A stretch of 64,000 nt of DNA from Pantoea sp. Mb-10 (lineage in GTDB: Bacteria > Pseudomonadota > Gammaproteobacteria > Enterobacterales > Enterobacteriaceae), in assembly GCF_021272205.1 (NCBI RefSeq), contig NZ_JAJSDX010000012.1, positions 1 through 64,000 of the forward strand, in the 5' to 3' direction. The notes beneath the pieces were generated by a model. The model ran no database searches. It worked only from the letters and a program-made list of their open reading frames with translations, and was not told the origin of the DNA. Made by a program: the position numbers and the translations under genes. Below, one piece after another: positions 7,993 through 17,405 of this stretch (position 1 is the first letter of the stretch; each line of letters begins with the position of its first letter).

Positions 7993-9906
7993 TCACCCTC
8001 GTGCGGCGCGCCAATACCCGATAAGACGAAGATAATTGCCTTTCACGGTCTCAATCAGCGCCCGATCGTCCAGCTCTCCGTTGAGCCACTGGCGTGAAGG
8101 CTGGCCGAAGATGGTGCGACCCACCGCGAAACCTTTCACCCAAGGTGCCTGCGCGGCGGCGGCGAAGCCCGCTTTCAGCTTCTCTTCTGGCGCATCGAGA
8201 CCGAGAAGCAGGATGCCGCGACAGTGCGGATCGTTCTGTTCAATCACGTTGCCAACGGCCTGCCAGGTTTCAGCCGCCAGCGGCGGCAGTTTCCACCAAT
8301 CAGGCTTCACGCCCAGCTGGTAAAAGTGGCTCAGCATCTCGACGTAATACGACTCCTGACGATCCGGCACGCTCTCTGGCAGGATCACTTCCAACAGCAG
8401 CTCATGTCCGCTCTTGTTGCAGCCGTGCCAGACATCGAGGATAAGATCGTCCTGCTCTTTACGCAGCGCGGCGGGATCGTGCGGATGGTAAAACACCAAG
8501 CATTTCACCACGTGATCGGCAGGCCAATCCACCAGCTGCGAGCCGATATTGCCGTGCTCAAGGCGCAGCGGGCGCGAGCCGGGTAGCTCAATGGGACGCC
8601 CAATCCACCAGTGCTTGCCAGTGATGGCATTCAGGGCTTTTTGGCCATAAGTGGTGTCGGCGAGAATACCGCTCTTCTCATTCAGGCCCGCCTCATTGGC
8701 GGCGTCTTCAGCGGCCTGCAGCAGCAGCAGTTTCAGCGCCGGAATGCGCGCATCACTGACGCCCGCCTCACGCGCCATATCCTGCAGCTGCTTGCGGTGG
8801 TCAAACGCAAAGACATTCAGTTCAGGCCATGCTTGTCGGCGCGTGGTCACGCGGTGCAGATGATTCAGCCTGGCGTCGCGATCGGGGCGCGTGACCTCGC
8901 GGTCGCGGCTGAGAAAATCATCCAGTTCCTCTTTGGTCGGCATCGCGGGCGCACAGCCGTGGCGTGATACCACCAGCGCGCCGCAGGCGTTGGCGTAGCG
9001 ACACGCCTGCTCCCACCCTTCGTCGTTAAGCCAGCCGCGCAGTAGACCAGACATAAATGCATCGCCCGCGCCCAGCACGTTGAGCACGTCTACCCGCACG
9101 CCGCTGTGCAGCGTGGTTTGCTCCCAGCTCTCAGGGATGGCGTTCTCAAATACCACACAGCCCAGTGGGCCGCGTTTGCATACCAAGGTGGCGCCGCTGG
9201 CCTGGCGTACGTTTTTCAGCGCCGTCAGGGTATCGGTACTGCCCCCGGCAATATGAAACTCCTCTTCTGTACCCACGATCAGATCGAAATAGTGCAACAC
9301 TTCCTGCAGCTGACGCGTTACCTCGCCCGATTCAATGAAACGCGTTTCACCGTCGCCCAGGGAGGTCAAACCCCACAGCACCGGACGGTAATCAATGTCC
9401 AGCGCCGTGCGCAGGCCGTTGCGTTTCGCAATATCAAGCGCTTTCAGCACCGCCGCGCGGGTTTGCGGGTGCGAAAGGTGCGTACCGGTCACCGCCACGG
9501 CGCGCGAAGACGTAATGAAGGATTCCTGAATATCCTCTGGCACCAGGCCCATGTCCGCGCAGTTATCGCGATAAAAAATGAGTGGAAACGTCTCTTCATC
9601 TTTAATGCCGAGGATCACCAGCGCCGTGAGGCGGTTTTTATCCGTGATGAGACCGTCGGTATTACAGCCCACGCGCTGCAATGCCTCACGCAGAAAGCGA
9701 CCGTTGTGTTCATCTCCCACGCGCGCCAGCATGGCAGATTTGAGCCCTTGAATCGCCGTACCGTACGCCACATTGCCGGACGATCCCCCCAGATATTTGT
9801 TAAAGCTGGTCATGTCTTCCAGGCGCGATCCGATTTGCTGACCGTAGAGATCAACGGCGATGCGTCCGATACAAATCACATCAAGCCGCTTCTGTTGTGT
9901 ACTCAT
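7993..9906 (-). CDS. iolC: IolC-DUF2090 fusion: 5-dehydro-2-deoxygluconokinase / putative aldolase
   Basis: A 637-residue two-domain protein. Residues ~5-335 form a PfkB-family kinase with GGSSGNVA (40-47), the Gly-rich entry GRIAVDL and the catalytic signature NVLGAGDAF (276-284). It phosphorylates 2-deoxy-5-keto-D-gluconate. Residues ~345-637 form a DUF2090 domain with a TIM-barrel aldolase look (AFDHRKQL, ILADTTYG, FAVGRTIFG). This part is generally assigned the IolJ-type split of the phosphorylated intermediate into DHAP and malonate semialdehyde; that role comes from family annotation, not from a residue I can prove. No separate iolJ is present, which fits the fusion. It is divergent from iolD, and its 3' end abuts the repeat array. 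Confidence 0.9.
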   Translation of the reverse strand: MSTQQKRLDVICIGRIAVDLYGQQIGSRLEDMTSFNKYLGGSSGNVAYGTAIQGLKSAMLARVGDEHNGRFLREALQRVGCNTDGLITDKNRLTALVILGIKDEETFPLIFYRDNCADMGLVPEDIQESFITSSRAVAVTGTHLSHPQTRAAVLKALDIAKRNGLRTALDIDYRPVLWGLTSLGDGETRFIESGEVTRQLQEVLHYFDLIVGTEEEFHIAGGSTDTLTALKNVRQASGATLVCKRGPLGCVVFENAIPESWEQTTLHSGVRVDVLNVLGAGDAFMSGLLRGWLNDEGWEQACRYANACGALVVSRHGCAPAMPTKEELDDFLSRDREVTRPDRDARLNHLHRVTTRRQAWPELNVFAFDHRKQLQDMAREAGVSDARIPALKLLLLQAAEDAANEAGLNEKSGILADTTYGQKALNAITGKHWWIGRPIELPGSRPLRLEHGNIGSQLVDWPADHVVKCLVFYHPHDPAALRKEQDDLILDVWHGCNKSGHELLLEVILPESVPDRQESYYVEMLSHFYQLGVKPDWWKLPPLAAETWQAVGNVIEQNDPHCRGILLLGLDAPEEKLKAGFAAAAQAPWVKGFAVGRTIFGQPSRQWLNGELDDRALIETVKGNYLRLIGYWRAARG

Positions 9907-10013
9907 ACCTGTGGTTTCCTTCTGTGATAAGCAGACACGGAGCGCGAACGCCCGGCAGGTAACTTCCTGCTGACGGGGTCGTAAGGTGCCTGATGGCTAG
10001 GGTGGCAGTATGA

Positions 10014-10047
10014 GGAATGAAAATTCCAAATACAAACTGAAATGAAA
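10014..10047. promoter_or_regulatory. Candidate IolR operator cluster on the iolC side
   Basis: GGAATGAAAATTCC (10014-10027) is a 5+5 inverted repeat. It is followed by TGAAATGAAA at 10038-10047. Both lie within 150 bp of the iolC start. The link to IolR is inferred from similarity to the motifs at the iolA and iolR promoters. Confidence 0.4.
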
Positions 10048-10187
10048 CATCCATCGCGATTTTGTGAGCCAGGTAAAACTCTGCTCTTGTTGCCATGGGT
10101 GACGTTCACGCACGTGAAGATCAGGGATGCTCAGGCTTGTGAGCCAAGTCGCAGGAAAACCAACCCGAAAAGAAGAAGGTGCTGAAG

Positions 10188-10201
10188 TGAAATGAAATTT
10201 C
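10188..10201. promoter_or_regulatory. Candidate IolR operator, centre of divergent region
   Basis: The sequence TGAAATGAAATTTC contains the perfect palindrome GAAATTTC at 10194-10201, midway between iolC and iolD. It has the same half-sites as the 3013-3028 element. Confidence 0.45.
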
Positions 10202-10298
10202 GTTGACGCCGATAACTCACCGTCAGGCGTTTCACTTTAACCGGCGTGGCTGCACCCGCCGGCGCATTTCAGAAGCGAATTTGATCTCTATCGCAAAA

Positions 10299-10310
10299 TG
10301 AAATGTTTCT
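10299..10310. promoter_or_regulatory. Candidate IolR operator at iolD
   Basis: TGAAATGTTTCT has the inverted half-sites GAAA-TG-TTTC. It sits 35 bp upstream of the TATAAT at 10345, a position where a bound repressor could block polymerase. Confidence 0.45.
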
Positions 10311-10449
10311 TCTGTAATCGTGTTTTGTGAAAAAAATATTTGTTTATAATCGCCACACGTTTCACTTATCAGCGGGTGTTTTGCACCATCGCACCCCCCG
10401 AATCGCGCCGGCCCCGGCCTCGGGCGCCGGCAGGGAAAGGAAGAGACAC

Positions 10450-12384
10450 ATGGGCACAATCAGACTTACCACCGCGCAGGCGCTGGTGAAATTTCTGGAC
10501 AACCAGTACCTGAACGTTGATGGCGTTGAGACCAAATTCGTGAAAGGCATTTTCGCTATTTTTGGTCACGGCAACGTGCTGGGCATGGGCCAGGCGCTGG
10601 AACAAGATAGCGGCGATCTGGTGGTATATCAGGGGCGCAATGAACAGGGGATGGCCCATGCCGCAATGGGCTATGCCAAGCAGTCGCTGCGTCGTCAGAT
10701 TATCGCGTGCTCTTCTTCCGTTGGGCCGGGGGCTGCCAATATGATCACCGCCGCCGCGACCGCTACGGCAAACCGTATTCCCTTGCTGCTGCTGCCTGGC
10801 GACGTGTTTGCCACGCGTCAGCCCGATCCGGTGTTACAGCAGATTGAACAGAGTCACGATCTCAGCCTCAGCACCAACGATGCCTTCCGCGCCGTGAGTA
10901 AATATTGGGATCGCGTGAACCGTCCTGAACAGTTGATGAGCGCCTGCATCAATGCGCTGCGCGTGCTGACCGATCCGGCTGAAACCGGCGCGGTCACGCT
11001 GGCATTGCCGCAGGATGTACAGGCCGAAGCCTGGGATTTCCCAGACTACTTCTTCCAGAAGCGGGTACACCGTCTGGATCGCCGTCCGCCTGCGCCCGCC
11101 CAGCTGGCGGACGCGCTGGCGCTGATCGGGCGTAAGCATAAGCCGCTAATTGTGGTGGGCGGCGGCGTCAAATATTCCGACGCGGGCGCGGCGCTGGTGA
11201 AATTCGCCGAGCGTTTCAACATCCCGTTTGCGGAAACCCAGGCGGGTAAGGGCACCATCGTGTCCGACCATCCGCTGAACGTCGGCGGCGTGGGAGAAAC
11301 CGGCTGTCTGGCGGCTAACCTGCTGGCCAAAGAGGCGGACCTGGTGATCGGCATTGGCACGCGCTACACCGATTTCACCACCGCGTCGAAGTGGATTTTC
11401 CAGCATCCCGAGGTCAGCCATCTCAATATCAACGTCAGCAATTTTGACAGCTACAAGCTGGATGGCGTGCAGCTGCTGGCGGACGCCCGCGAAGCGCTGA
11501 CCGCGCTGGAGGCCGAGCTGCAAGGCTTTGATAATCAATGGGGTGAGCAGATTGCGCAGGCGCAGAGCCAGCTACTGAAAGAGACGCAGCGCGTGTACAG
11601 CGCCGTCTGGAACGCCGAAGACTTTATACCGGAAATTGCCGATCACGCCGATCGTGAGGCGCTGTTTGGTGAGTTCGAACGCCTTACACAATCGGTGCTG
11701 ACGCAAAGCAGCGTGCTGGGCGTGTTGAATGAGGCGCTGCCCAAAGACGCCGTGATCGTGGCTGCGGCTGGCAGCCTGCCGGGAGATCTTCAGCGCGTGT
11801 GGCGCACCAAGGACTACAACGCCTATCACGTGGAATACGGCTACTCCTGCATGGGCTACGAAGTGAACGCCGCGCTGGGTGTGAAGCTGGCGCAGCCGCA
11901 GCGTGAGGTGTACGCGATGGTGGGCGACGGCTCCTTCATGATGCTGCACTCCGAGCTGGTGACCTCGATTCAAGAGCGGGCAAAAATCAACGTTATTCTG
12001 CTGGATAACATGACCAATGGCTGCATCAACAACCTGCAGATGGAGCATGGCATGGACAGCTTTAGCACCGAGTTCCGCTTCCGCAATGCGGAAGGCGGCA
12101 AACTGGACGGCGGCTTTGTGCCGGTGGATTTCGCGGCGATTGCCAGCGGCTACGGCTGTAAAACCTACCGTGTGACCACGCTGGAGCAGCTCAAAGCCGC
12201 GCTCGCTGATGCGCAGCAGCAAACCGTCTCCACCCTTATCGACATCAAAGTGCTGCCCAAAACCATGGTGCACAAGTATTTCAGCTGGTGGCACGTGGGC
12301 GTGGCGCAAACCTCCACGTCTGAACGCACCCAGCAGGTCGCTGACAAGCTCAACCAGCATATTGCGCAGGCGCGCAAATATTAA
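10450..12384 (+). CDS. iolD: 3D-(3,5/4)-trihydroxycyclohexane-1,2-dione hydrolase IolD
   Basis: A 644-residue ThDP-dependent enzyme of the acetolactate-synthase fold. It opens the ring of the diketo inositol intermediate to give 5-deoxy-glucuronate. The N-terminal Pyr domain includes [12 protein letters not shown], a central domain carries VVGGGVKYS, and the C-terminal PP domain carries the ThDP/Mg motif starting GDGSFMM (492-498) and ending [11 protein letters not shown] chose ATG 10450 because it follows ggaaaggaagag and starts the family N-terminus [12 protein letters not shown]; an upstream in-frame start at 10327 would read through the promoter. It heads iolD-iolG-iolE. Confidence 0.95.
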   Translation: MGTIRLTTAQALVKFLDNQYLNVDGVETKFVKGIFAIFGHGNVLGMGQALEQDSGDLVVYQGRNEQGMAHAAMGYAKQSLRRQIIACSSSVGPGAANMITAAATATANRIPLLLLPGDVFATRQPDPVLQQIEQSHDLSLSTNDAFRAVSKYWDRVNRPEQLMSACINALRVLTDPAETGAVTLALPQDVQAEAWDFPDYFFQKRVHRLDRRPPAPAQLADALALIGRKHKPLIVVGGGVKYSDAGAALVKFAERFNIPFAETQAGKGTIVSDHPLNVGGVGETGCLAANLLAKEADLVIGIGTRYTDFTTASKWIFQHPEVSHLNINVSNFDSYKLDGVQLLADAREALTALEAELQGFDNQWGEQIAQAQSQLLKETQRVYSAVWNAEDFIPEIADHADREALFGEFERLTQSVLTQSSVLGVLNEALPKDAVIVAAAGSLPGDLQRVWRTKDYNAYHVEYGYSCMGYEVNAALGVKLAQPQREVYAMVGDGSFMMLHSELVTSIQERAKINVILLDNMTNGCINNLQMEHGMDSFSTEFRFRNAEGGKLDGGFVPVDFAAIASGYGCKTYRVTTLEQLKAALADAQQQTVSTLIDIKVLPKTMVHKYFSWWHVGVAQTSTSERTQQVADKLNQHIAQARKY

Positions 12385-12449
12385 TCCTGCCAGGCCGGTG
12401 CGCCCGGCCTTGTTCTCTCTTTCGCTTATCCGACTCTACAGGTGTAACT

Positions 12450-13463
12450 ATGACGCTCAAACTCGGTGTAATTGGTACCGGTGCAATTGGTCAGGAACAT
12501 ATTCGCCGCTGCAACAATGTGCTGCAGGGCGCCCGCGTGGTGGCGGTGTCCGACATCAACGTGGAGGGCGCACGTGCCGCCTTGCAGCGTCTGAACATCG
12601 ACGCCGAAGTCTATGAGAACGGTCACCAGGTGATTAACTCGCCGGACGTGGATGCGGTACTGGTGACGTCCTGGGACCCCACACATGAAGAGTTCACGCT
12701 TGCGGCGATCAAAGCGGGCAAGCCGGTGTTCTGCGAAAAGCCGCTGGCCATGAGCGCCGAAGGCTGCCGTCGCATCGTTGACGCCGAGATCGCGCATGGG
12801 AAACGTCTGGTGCAGGTCGGCTTTATGCGTCCGTACGATGCGGGCTATCGCGCGCTGAAAAAGGTCATTGCAGACGGCGAGATCGGCGAACCGCTGATGC
12901 TGCACTGCGCGCACCGTAACCAAAGCGTCGGTGAGAACTACACCACCGATATGGCCATCACCAATACCCTGATTCACGAGCTGGATGTGCTGCGCTGGCT
13001 CACCGAAGATGACTACAAAACGGTGCAGGTCGTTTTCCCGCGCGTGACGTCGAAGTCGCACGCCAACCTGAAAGATCCGCAGATCGTGCTGTTTGAAACG
13101 CAAAAGGGTATCCGCATCGACGTGGAGATCTTCGTGAATTGCGCCTACGGCTACGACATTCAGTGCGAAGTGGTCGGTGAAGAGGGCATCGCCAAGCTGC
13201 CGGAGCCGTCGGCGATCCAAACGCGCAAAAATGCGTGCCTGGGCACGCCGCTGCTGACCGACTGGAAAGATCGCTTCATTGATGCCTATGACGTGGAGCT
13301 ACAGGCATTTATTAACGACGTGAAAAGCGGCCAGTTAACCGGGCCGTCCGCGTGGGATGGCTTTGCCGCCTCGGTGGCCGCCGATGCATGCCTGAAAGCG
13401 CAAAACAGCGGGGCGATTGAGCCGGTCACCATGCCGCCACGCCCTGCATTTTACGCCAAATAA
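12450..13463 (+). CDS. iolG: myo-inositol 2-dehydrogenase IolG
   Basis: A 337-residue GFO/IDH/MocA-family NAD-dependent dehydrogenase that oxidises myo-inositol to scyllo-inosose, the first step of the pathway. The N-terminal Rossmann motif [12 protein letters not shown] (6-17), the conserved CEKPLAMS segment (~residues 94-101) and the catalytic [10 protein letters not shown] segment (His and Asp about 170-180) are all present. It lies 65 bp after iolD and 34 bp before iolE. Confidence 0.95.
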   Translation: MTLKLGVIGTGAIGQEHIRRCNNVLQGARVVAVSDINVEGARAALQRLNIDAEVYENGHQVINSPDVDAVLVTSWDPTHEEFTLAAIKAGKPVFCEKPLAMSAEGCRRIVDAEIAHGKRLVQVGFMRPYDAGYRALKKVIADGEIGEPLMLHCAHRNQSVGENYTTDMAITNTLIHELDVLRWLTEDDYKTVQVVFPRVTSKSHANLKDPQIVLFETQKGIRIDVEIFVNCAYGYDIQCEVVGEEGIAKLPEPSAIQTRKNACLGTPLLTDWKDRFIDAYDVELQAFINDVKSGQLTGPSAWDGFAASVAADACLKAQNSGAIEPVTMPPRPAFYAK

Positions 13464-13497
13464 TGCGGCCTTTTATCCTCTGTATCAGGGACATGCA

Positions 13498-14394
13498 ATG
13501 AACAAAGATAACGTAAAGCTGGCGATTGCGCCGATTGGCTGGACCAACGATGACATGCCGGAGCTGGGCAGCGAAAACACCTTTCAGCAAACGGTGAGTG
13601 AAATGGCACTGGCGGGGTTCACCGGCAGCGAAGTGGGCAGCAAATACCCGCGTGAGCCCGCCGTATTGAAACCGCTGCTGGATATTCGCGGCATTGAGAT
13701 CTGCAATGCGTGGTTCAGTACCTTTTTTGCCAACGGCGATAAAGCTAAAACCATCGATCAGTTTGTTAATCATATGAATTTCCTGCACGCCATGGGCGCG
13801 CGCGTGATTGGCTGCTCTGAACAAAGCCAAAGCATTCAGGGCACGGCGCTGCCGGTGCTGGAACAGAAACCGGTGTTCAGCGACGAGCAGTGGCAGCACA
13901 CGGCGGACGGTTACAACACCCTGGCGCAGCTCGCGGCGGAGAAGGGCATGCGCGTGTGCCTGCATCATCACATGGGGACGGCGATCCAAACGCCTGCGGA
14001 AATCGACCGCTTTATGGCAGAAACCCACGACGACGTCGGGCTGCTGTTTGATACCGGCCATATTTACTATTCCGAAGGCTCACAGCAAGTGATGCTGGAC
14101 GTGCTGAAAAAGCATCTGCCGCGCATTTTCCACGTTCACCTCAAAGACGTGCGCGATAACGTAGTGGCGGAGGTGCGAGCGCAGTCGCTTTCGTTTCTTG
14201 ATGGCGTGAAGAAAGGCACCTTCACCGTACCGGGTGACGGCGTCATCGACTTCGATCCGGTGTTCCGCATCCTCGACGATTATGGCTATAAAGGCTGGAT
14301 GGTGGTGGAGGCGGAGCAGGATCCGGCGCTGGCGAACCCCTTTGAATATGCGGTGAAAGCGCGAAAATACATTCGCGAACACGCCGGCCTGTAA
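13498..14394 (+). CDS. iolE: myo-inosose-2 dehydratase IolE
   Basis: A 298-residue xylose-isomerase-like TIM barrel that removes water from scyllo-inosose to give the diketone used by IolD. Recognisable segments are [14 protein letters not shown] at the N-terminus, [20 protein letters not shown] and HVHLKDVR; their acidic and His residues form the metal site. The ATG at 13498 gives the family N-terminus; a longer frame from 13417 overlaps iolG and adds unrelated residues. It is the last gene of iolDGE and is followed by a strong terminator shared with glpD. Confidence 0.95.
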   Translation: MNKDNVKLAIAPIGWTNDDMPELGSENTFQQTVSEMALAGFTGSEVGSKYPREPAVLKPLLDIRGIEICNAWFSTFFANGDKAKTIDQFVNHMNFLHAMGARVIGCSEQSQSIQGTALPVLEQKPVFSDEQWQHTADGYNTLAQLAAEKGMRVCLHHHMGTAIQTPAEIDRFMAETHDDVGLLFDTGHIYYSEGSQQVMLDVLKKHLPRIFHVHLKDVRDNVVAEVRAQSLSFLDGVKKGTFTVPGDGVIDFDPVFRILDDYGYKGWMVVEAEQDPALANPFEYAVKARKYIREHAGL

Positions 14395-14400
14395 ACGCAA

Positions 14401-14427
14401 AAAGGGCACCCCAGGGGTGCCCTTTTT
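14401..14427. terminator. Bidirectional terminator between iolE and glpD
   Basis: A perfect GGGCACCCC/GGGGTGCCC hairpin is flanked by A-runs on the left and T5 on the right. It sits six bases after the iolE stop and 15 before the glpD stop, so it can serve both convergent units. Confidence 0.9.
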
Positions 14428-14441
14428 CATGCGGACGGCGA

Positions 14442-15950
14442 TCAGGATGCCAGCGACAGCGCCGGTTTCTTGCCGTGTTCCGCCAGCCACTCACGAATAC
14501 GCGCCTGTTCGTTTTCGCCCAGCCACATACCTTGCTTGGTACGGCGCCAGATCGCATCATCCAGTTCGCGCACCCATTCGTGATTCACCAGATAACGCAG
14601 CTCCGCTTCGTAGAACTCATGCCCGAAGTTTTCACCCAAATCCGCCAGGCTGGTTGCCCCTTCCAGCAGCGTTTCGGTACGGCTGCCGTAGGTGAAGGCG
14701 TAATGGCGCGCCATACCTTCACTGATAAACGGATAGCGACGGCGCAGGCTAGCGGCGTAATCGTCGCGCGTACCAGAGAAATCACCGCCAGGTAACACGG
14801 CCGATTTTGTCCAGGCTGGACCGGCGTTAGGGTAGTACTTCGCCAGTTTTTCCATCGCGTGTTCGGCCAGCTTGCGATAGGTCGTCAGTTTACCGCCGAA
14901 CACCGACAGCAGCGGCGTTTGGCCGTTATCGTCGTGCACATCTAACGTGTAATCACGCGTGATGGCCTGTGGCGAATCCGATTCATCATCACACAGCGGA
15001 CGCACGCCGGAGTAAGTCCAAACGATATCCTCGGGTGTCAGCTGCTGTTTGAAGTGGTCGTTGTAGACTTTCAGCAGGTAACGCGTTTCGTTTTCATCAA
15101 TTTTGACGTTTTTCGGATCGCCTTTGTATTCCACGTCAGTGGTGCCGATGATAGAGAACTCATCCATCCACGGGATCACAAACACGATACGGTTATCTTC
15201 ATTCTGCAGGATATACGCCTGCTTCTCGCGGTGTACGCGCGGCACCACAATATGGCTGCCTTTGATGAGACGGATGCCGTACGGCGATTTCAGCTGCAGG
15301 CCGTCATCGAAGAAGGTTTTCACCCATGGACCTGCGGCGTTCACCAGGCCTTTGGCGCGCCAGGTAAAGGTTTTGCCAGTATCGACATCTTCAGCTTCAA
15401 CCATCCACAGGCCACCTTCACGCCAGGCGCGCGTTACGCGGGTGCGGGTACGCACTTCGCCGCCCTGTTTCACGACTTCCTGCGCGTTCAACACCACCAT
15501 GCGCGCATCATCGACCCAGCAGTCGGAATATTCGAAACCGCGCTTGATTTCAGGCTTGAGTGCCGAATCCGCGCCAAAACGCAGGCCTTTACTGCCGGGT
15601 AACGTGGTGCGCTTGCCTAAACGATCGTACATAAACAGCCCGAGGCGGATCATCCACGCGGGACGCAGATGCGGGCGGTGGGGCAAGCGAAAACGCATAG
15701 GGAAAGCGATATGCGGCGCCATTTTCAACAGCACTTCACGCTCCGCCAGCGCTTCGCCGACCAGGCGAAACTCATAGTGCTCAAGGTAGCGCAAGCCACC
15801 GTGAATCAGCTTGGAACTGTTAGACGATGTCGCGCAGGCCAAATCCTGCGCTTCGAGCATGAGCACCGACAGTCCGCGTCCTGCAGCGTCCACTGCAATG
15901 CCGGCACCGTTGATGCCGCCGCCGATCACGATCAGGTCTTTGGTTTCCAC
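14442..15950 (-). CDS. glpD: Aerobic glycerol-3-phosphate dehydrogenase GlpD
   Basis: A 502-residue FAD enzyme at the inner membrane. It oxidises sn-glycerol 3-phosphate to DHAP and passes electrons to ubiquinone. The FAD Rossmann motif IGGGINGAGIAVDAAGRG is at 9-26. SSKLIHGGLRYLEHYEF, DEFSIIGTTDVEY and GGKLTTYRKLAEHAMEKL are near-identical to E. coli GlpD. The start is GTG at 15950, preceded by GGAGG; the nearby ATG at 15955 is out of frame. Two GlpR-type operators lie directly upstream. Its product DHAP is also an end product of the adjacent inositol pathway. Confidence 0.97.
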   Translation of the reverse strand: METKDLIVIGGGINGAGIAVDAAGRGLSVLMLEAQDLACATSSNSSKLIHGGLRYLEHYEFRLVGEALAEREVLLKMAPHIAFPMRFRLPHRPHLRPAWMIRLGLFMYDRLGKRTTLPGSKGLRFGADSALKPEIKRGFEYSDCWVDDARMVVLNAQEVVKQGGEVRTRTRVTRAWREGGLWMVEAEDVDTGKTFTWRAKGLVNAAGPWVKTFFDDGLQLKSPYGIRLIKGSHIVVPRVHREKQAYILQNEDNRIVFVIPWMDEFSIIGTTDVEYKGDPKNVKIDENETRYLLKVYNDHFKQQLTPEDIVWTYSGVRPLCDDESDSPQAITRDYTLDVHDDNGQTPLLSVFGGKLTTYRKLAEHAMEKLAKYYPNAGPAWTKSAVLPGGDFSGTRDDYAASLRRRYPFISEGMARHYAFTYGSRTETLLEGATSLADLGENFGHEFYEAELRYLVNHEWVRELDDAIWRRTKQGMWLGENEQARIREWLAEHGKKPALSLAS

Positions 15951-15963
15951 GTCATCTCCTCCG

Positions 15964-16003
15964 ATGTTCGGAATAGTTCTTAAATGTTCGTTTTCGAGCG
16001 TAA
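15964..16003. promoter_or_regulatory. glpD: Tandem GlpR operators at glpD
   Basis: Two adjacent ATGTTCG half-sites (15964-15970 and 15984-15990) are each followed by an inverted, imperfect partner (gttct at 15976-15980; cgagcgt at 15995-16001). This matches the E. coli GlpR consensus ATGTTCG-N4-CGAACAT with about two to three changes per site. It lies just upstream of the glpD Shine-Dalgarno, and glpR is encoded nearby at 17406. Confidence 0.7.
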
Positions 16004-16056
16004 TAATAATCGGAAACCAACATTTACGCCAGCGCTTAACCCAATAAAAACATTTT

Positions 16057-16077
16057 TGCGTGATATAGCTAACATTC
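16057..16077. promoter_or_regulatory. Candidate CRP site between glpD and glpE
   Basis: The sequence GCGTGATATAGCTAACAT fits TGTGA-N6-TCACA with one mismatch in each half-site. E. coli glpD is CRP-activated, so the assignment is plausible; it is made by eye only. Confidence 0.4.
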
Positions 16078-16178
16078 CATCATGGAAAAAAACCAATAAC
16101 CCTCTTTATTATCAGGTTATTGAGACGGTATCTCAGGGTAAACTAAGCGCCGGTTGAAACGAGGCAATGAGAGACACC

Positions 16179-16505
16179 ATGGAAACCTTCGAGTGTATTA
16201 CTGTTCAGCAAGCGCAGGACCAACTGGCGCAGGGCGCGCAGCTGGTGGATATTCGCGATCCACAAAGCTTTGCGCTAGGCCACGCAGCGGGTGCGCGCCA
16301 CCTTAATAATGATAATTTGGCTGCTTTTCTCGCCGAGGCAGACCGCGCGTCGCCGGTGCTGGTGATGTGCTACCACGGCAACAGCAGTAAAGGCGCGGCG
16401 CAGTTCTTGCTCAGTCAGGGTTTTAGCGCTGCCTATAGCATTGACGGCGGCTATGACGCTTGGCGTCTGGCCTTTCCCGCGCAGGTTGCCGCAGGCAGCA
16501 TTTGA
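16179..16505 (+). CDS. glpE: Thiosulfate sulfurtransferase GlpE
   Basis: A 108-residue single-domain rhodanese, the same length as E. coli GlpE. The active-site loop CYHGNSSKG starts at Cys64, and [14 protein letters not shown] (23-36) is the conserved CH2A-type segment. It transfers sulfane sulfur from thiosulfate to cyanide or thioredoxin; the physiological acceptor is uncertain. I chose ATG 16179 over the in-frame ATG 16167 because it follows gagagacacc and gives the family N-terminus. It is the first gene of glpEGR. Confidence 0.9.
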   Translation: METFECITVQQAQDQLAQGAQLVDIRDPQSFALGHAAGARHLNNDNLAAFLAEADRASPVLVMCYHGNSSKGAAQFLLSQGFSAAYSIDGGYDAWRLAFPAQVAAGSI

Positions 16506-16534
16506 GTCAACCTCTTGAGGAAGGAGTGCATGGC

Positions 16535-17362
16535 ATGATGCGCGTGACCCAATTTAACCATCCACGCATGGCGCAGGCGTTTGTTGATTACATGGCGACG
16601 CGCGGCGTCACCTTGCGTATCGAGCGCGAAAGTCACTATGTGATTGTGCTGGATGACGAATCACAGCTGTCGATGGTAGAGAACGAACTTGCCCAGTTTG
16701 TCCGCGATCCCAATCATCCTCGTTACCAGGCGGCCAGCTGGCAGACGGGCAACACGCAAACGGGCTTACGCTATGCGCGCACGCCGATATGGCAAACCAT
16801 TCGCGAACGCGCAGGACCGCTCACTATGACGGTGATGTTCGCCTGCATCGCGGTCTTTATTTTGATGCAGATTGTCGGCGATGAAACGGTGCTGATGTGG
16901 CTGGGATGGCCTGCGGACGCCTCGCAATACTTTCAGGTTTGGCGCTGGTTTAGCCACGCGCTGCTCCACTTCTCGCTGTTGCACATCCTGTTTAATGTGA
17001 TGTGGTGGTGGTACCTCGGTGGTGCGGTTGAGAAGCGGCTGGGCAGCGGCAAATTATTTGTGATAATGCTCATTTCCGCGCTATTAAGCGGCTGGATGCA
17101 GGCGAAATTTAGCGGCGTACTGTTTGGCGGCTTGTCGGGCGTAGTTTACGCGCTGATGGGCTACTGCTGGCTGCGCGGCGAGCGCGATCCCGAAAGCGGC
17201 ATTTATCTGGAGCGCGGGCTAATAGGCTTCGCTATTGTATGGCTGATTATCGGCTGGTATGGCGCGTTTGGCCTGTCCATCGCCAATGCGGCGCACGTCA
17301 CCGGCATGCTGGTGGGACTGGCGATGGCGTTTGTGGACACGCGCGGCCGGGCGCGCCGCTAA
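16535..17362 (+). CDS. glpG: Rhomboid intramembrane serine protease GlpG
   Basis: A 275-residue rhomboid with an N-terminal cytosolic domain (1-85) and six membrane segments. The dyad is Ser201 in [13 protein letters not shown] and His254 in ANAAHVTGM, the numbering of E. coli Glp[20 protein letters not shown] and EKRLGSGKL are conserved. E. coli GlpG cleaves membrane proteins within the bilayer. The start at 16535 follows gaggaaggag; an adjacent ATG at 16538 is also possible. It lies 29 bp after glpE and 43 bp before glpR. Confidence 0.95.
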   Translation: MMRVTQFNHPRMAQAFVDYMATRGVTLRIERESHYVIVLDDESQLSMVENELAQFVRDPNHPRYQAASWQTGNTQTGLRYARTPIWQTIRERAGPLTMTVMFACIAVFILMQIVGDETVLMWLGWPADASQYFQVWRWFSHALLHFSLLHILFNVMWWWYLGGAVEKRLGSGKLFVIMLISALLSGWMQAKFSGVLFGGLSGVVYALMGYCWLRGERDPESGIYLERGLIGFAIVWLIIGWYGAFGLSIANAAHVTGMLVGLAMAFVDTRGRARR

Positions 17363-17405
17363 TCCAGGAAGAACAAGAAAACGGCGGTGAGCCGAGGAGA
17401 GAGAT

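Larger units (their letters stand above)
9907..10449. promoter_or_regulatory. Divergent iolC / iolD control region
   Basis: A 543-bp noncoding region. It carries several TGAAA/TTTCA-type elements (10014-10047, 10188-10201, 10229-10240, 10299-10310, and a TTTCA near 10359) and a TATAAT box at 10345-10350 with only a weak -35 match. A GC-rich hairpin CCGGCG (10241-10246) / CGCCGG (10257-10262) is present. The iolD leader near 10404-10431 is very GC-rich and self-complementary. Confidence 0.7.

Noticed and set aside
7299-8097. Open frames of 100-215 codons on both strands across the second array
   Set aside because: Several frames of the same DNA are open at once and their translations are shifted copies of one another. 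They also run into the iolC coding strand.
9106-9927. 273-codon open frame antisense to iolC
   Set aside because: A shadow frame; the opposite strand encodes a clear PfkB kinase.
10327-10449. Upstream in-frame start for iolD
   Set aside because: It would translate the promoter box and GC-rich leader; the ATG at 10450 has a Shine-Dalgarno and the family N-terminus.
11572-12360. 262-codon open frame antisense to iolD
   Set aside because: A shadow frame with no recognisable domain; the plus strand has the full ThDP enzyme.
12426-13220. 264-codon open frame antisense to iolG
   Set aside because: A shadow of a clear dehydrogenase gene.
15953-15955. ATG just upstream of glpD
   Set aside because: It is out of frame with glpD; the GTG at 15950 gives METKDLIVIGGG and has good spacing to GGAGG.
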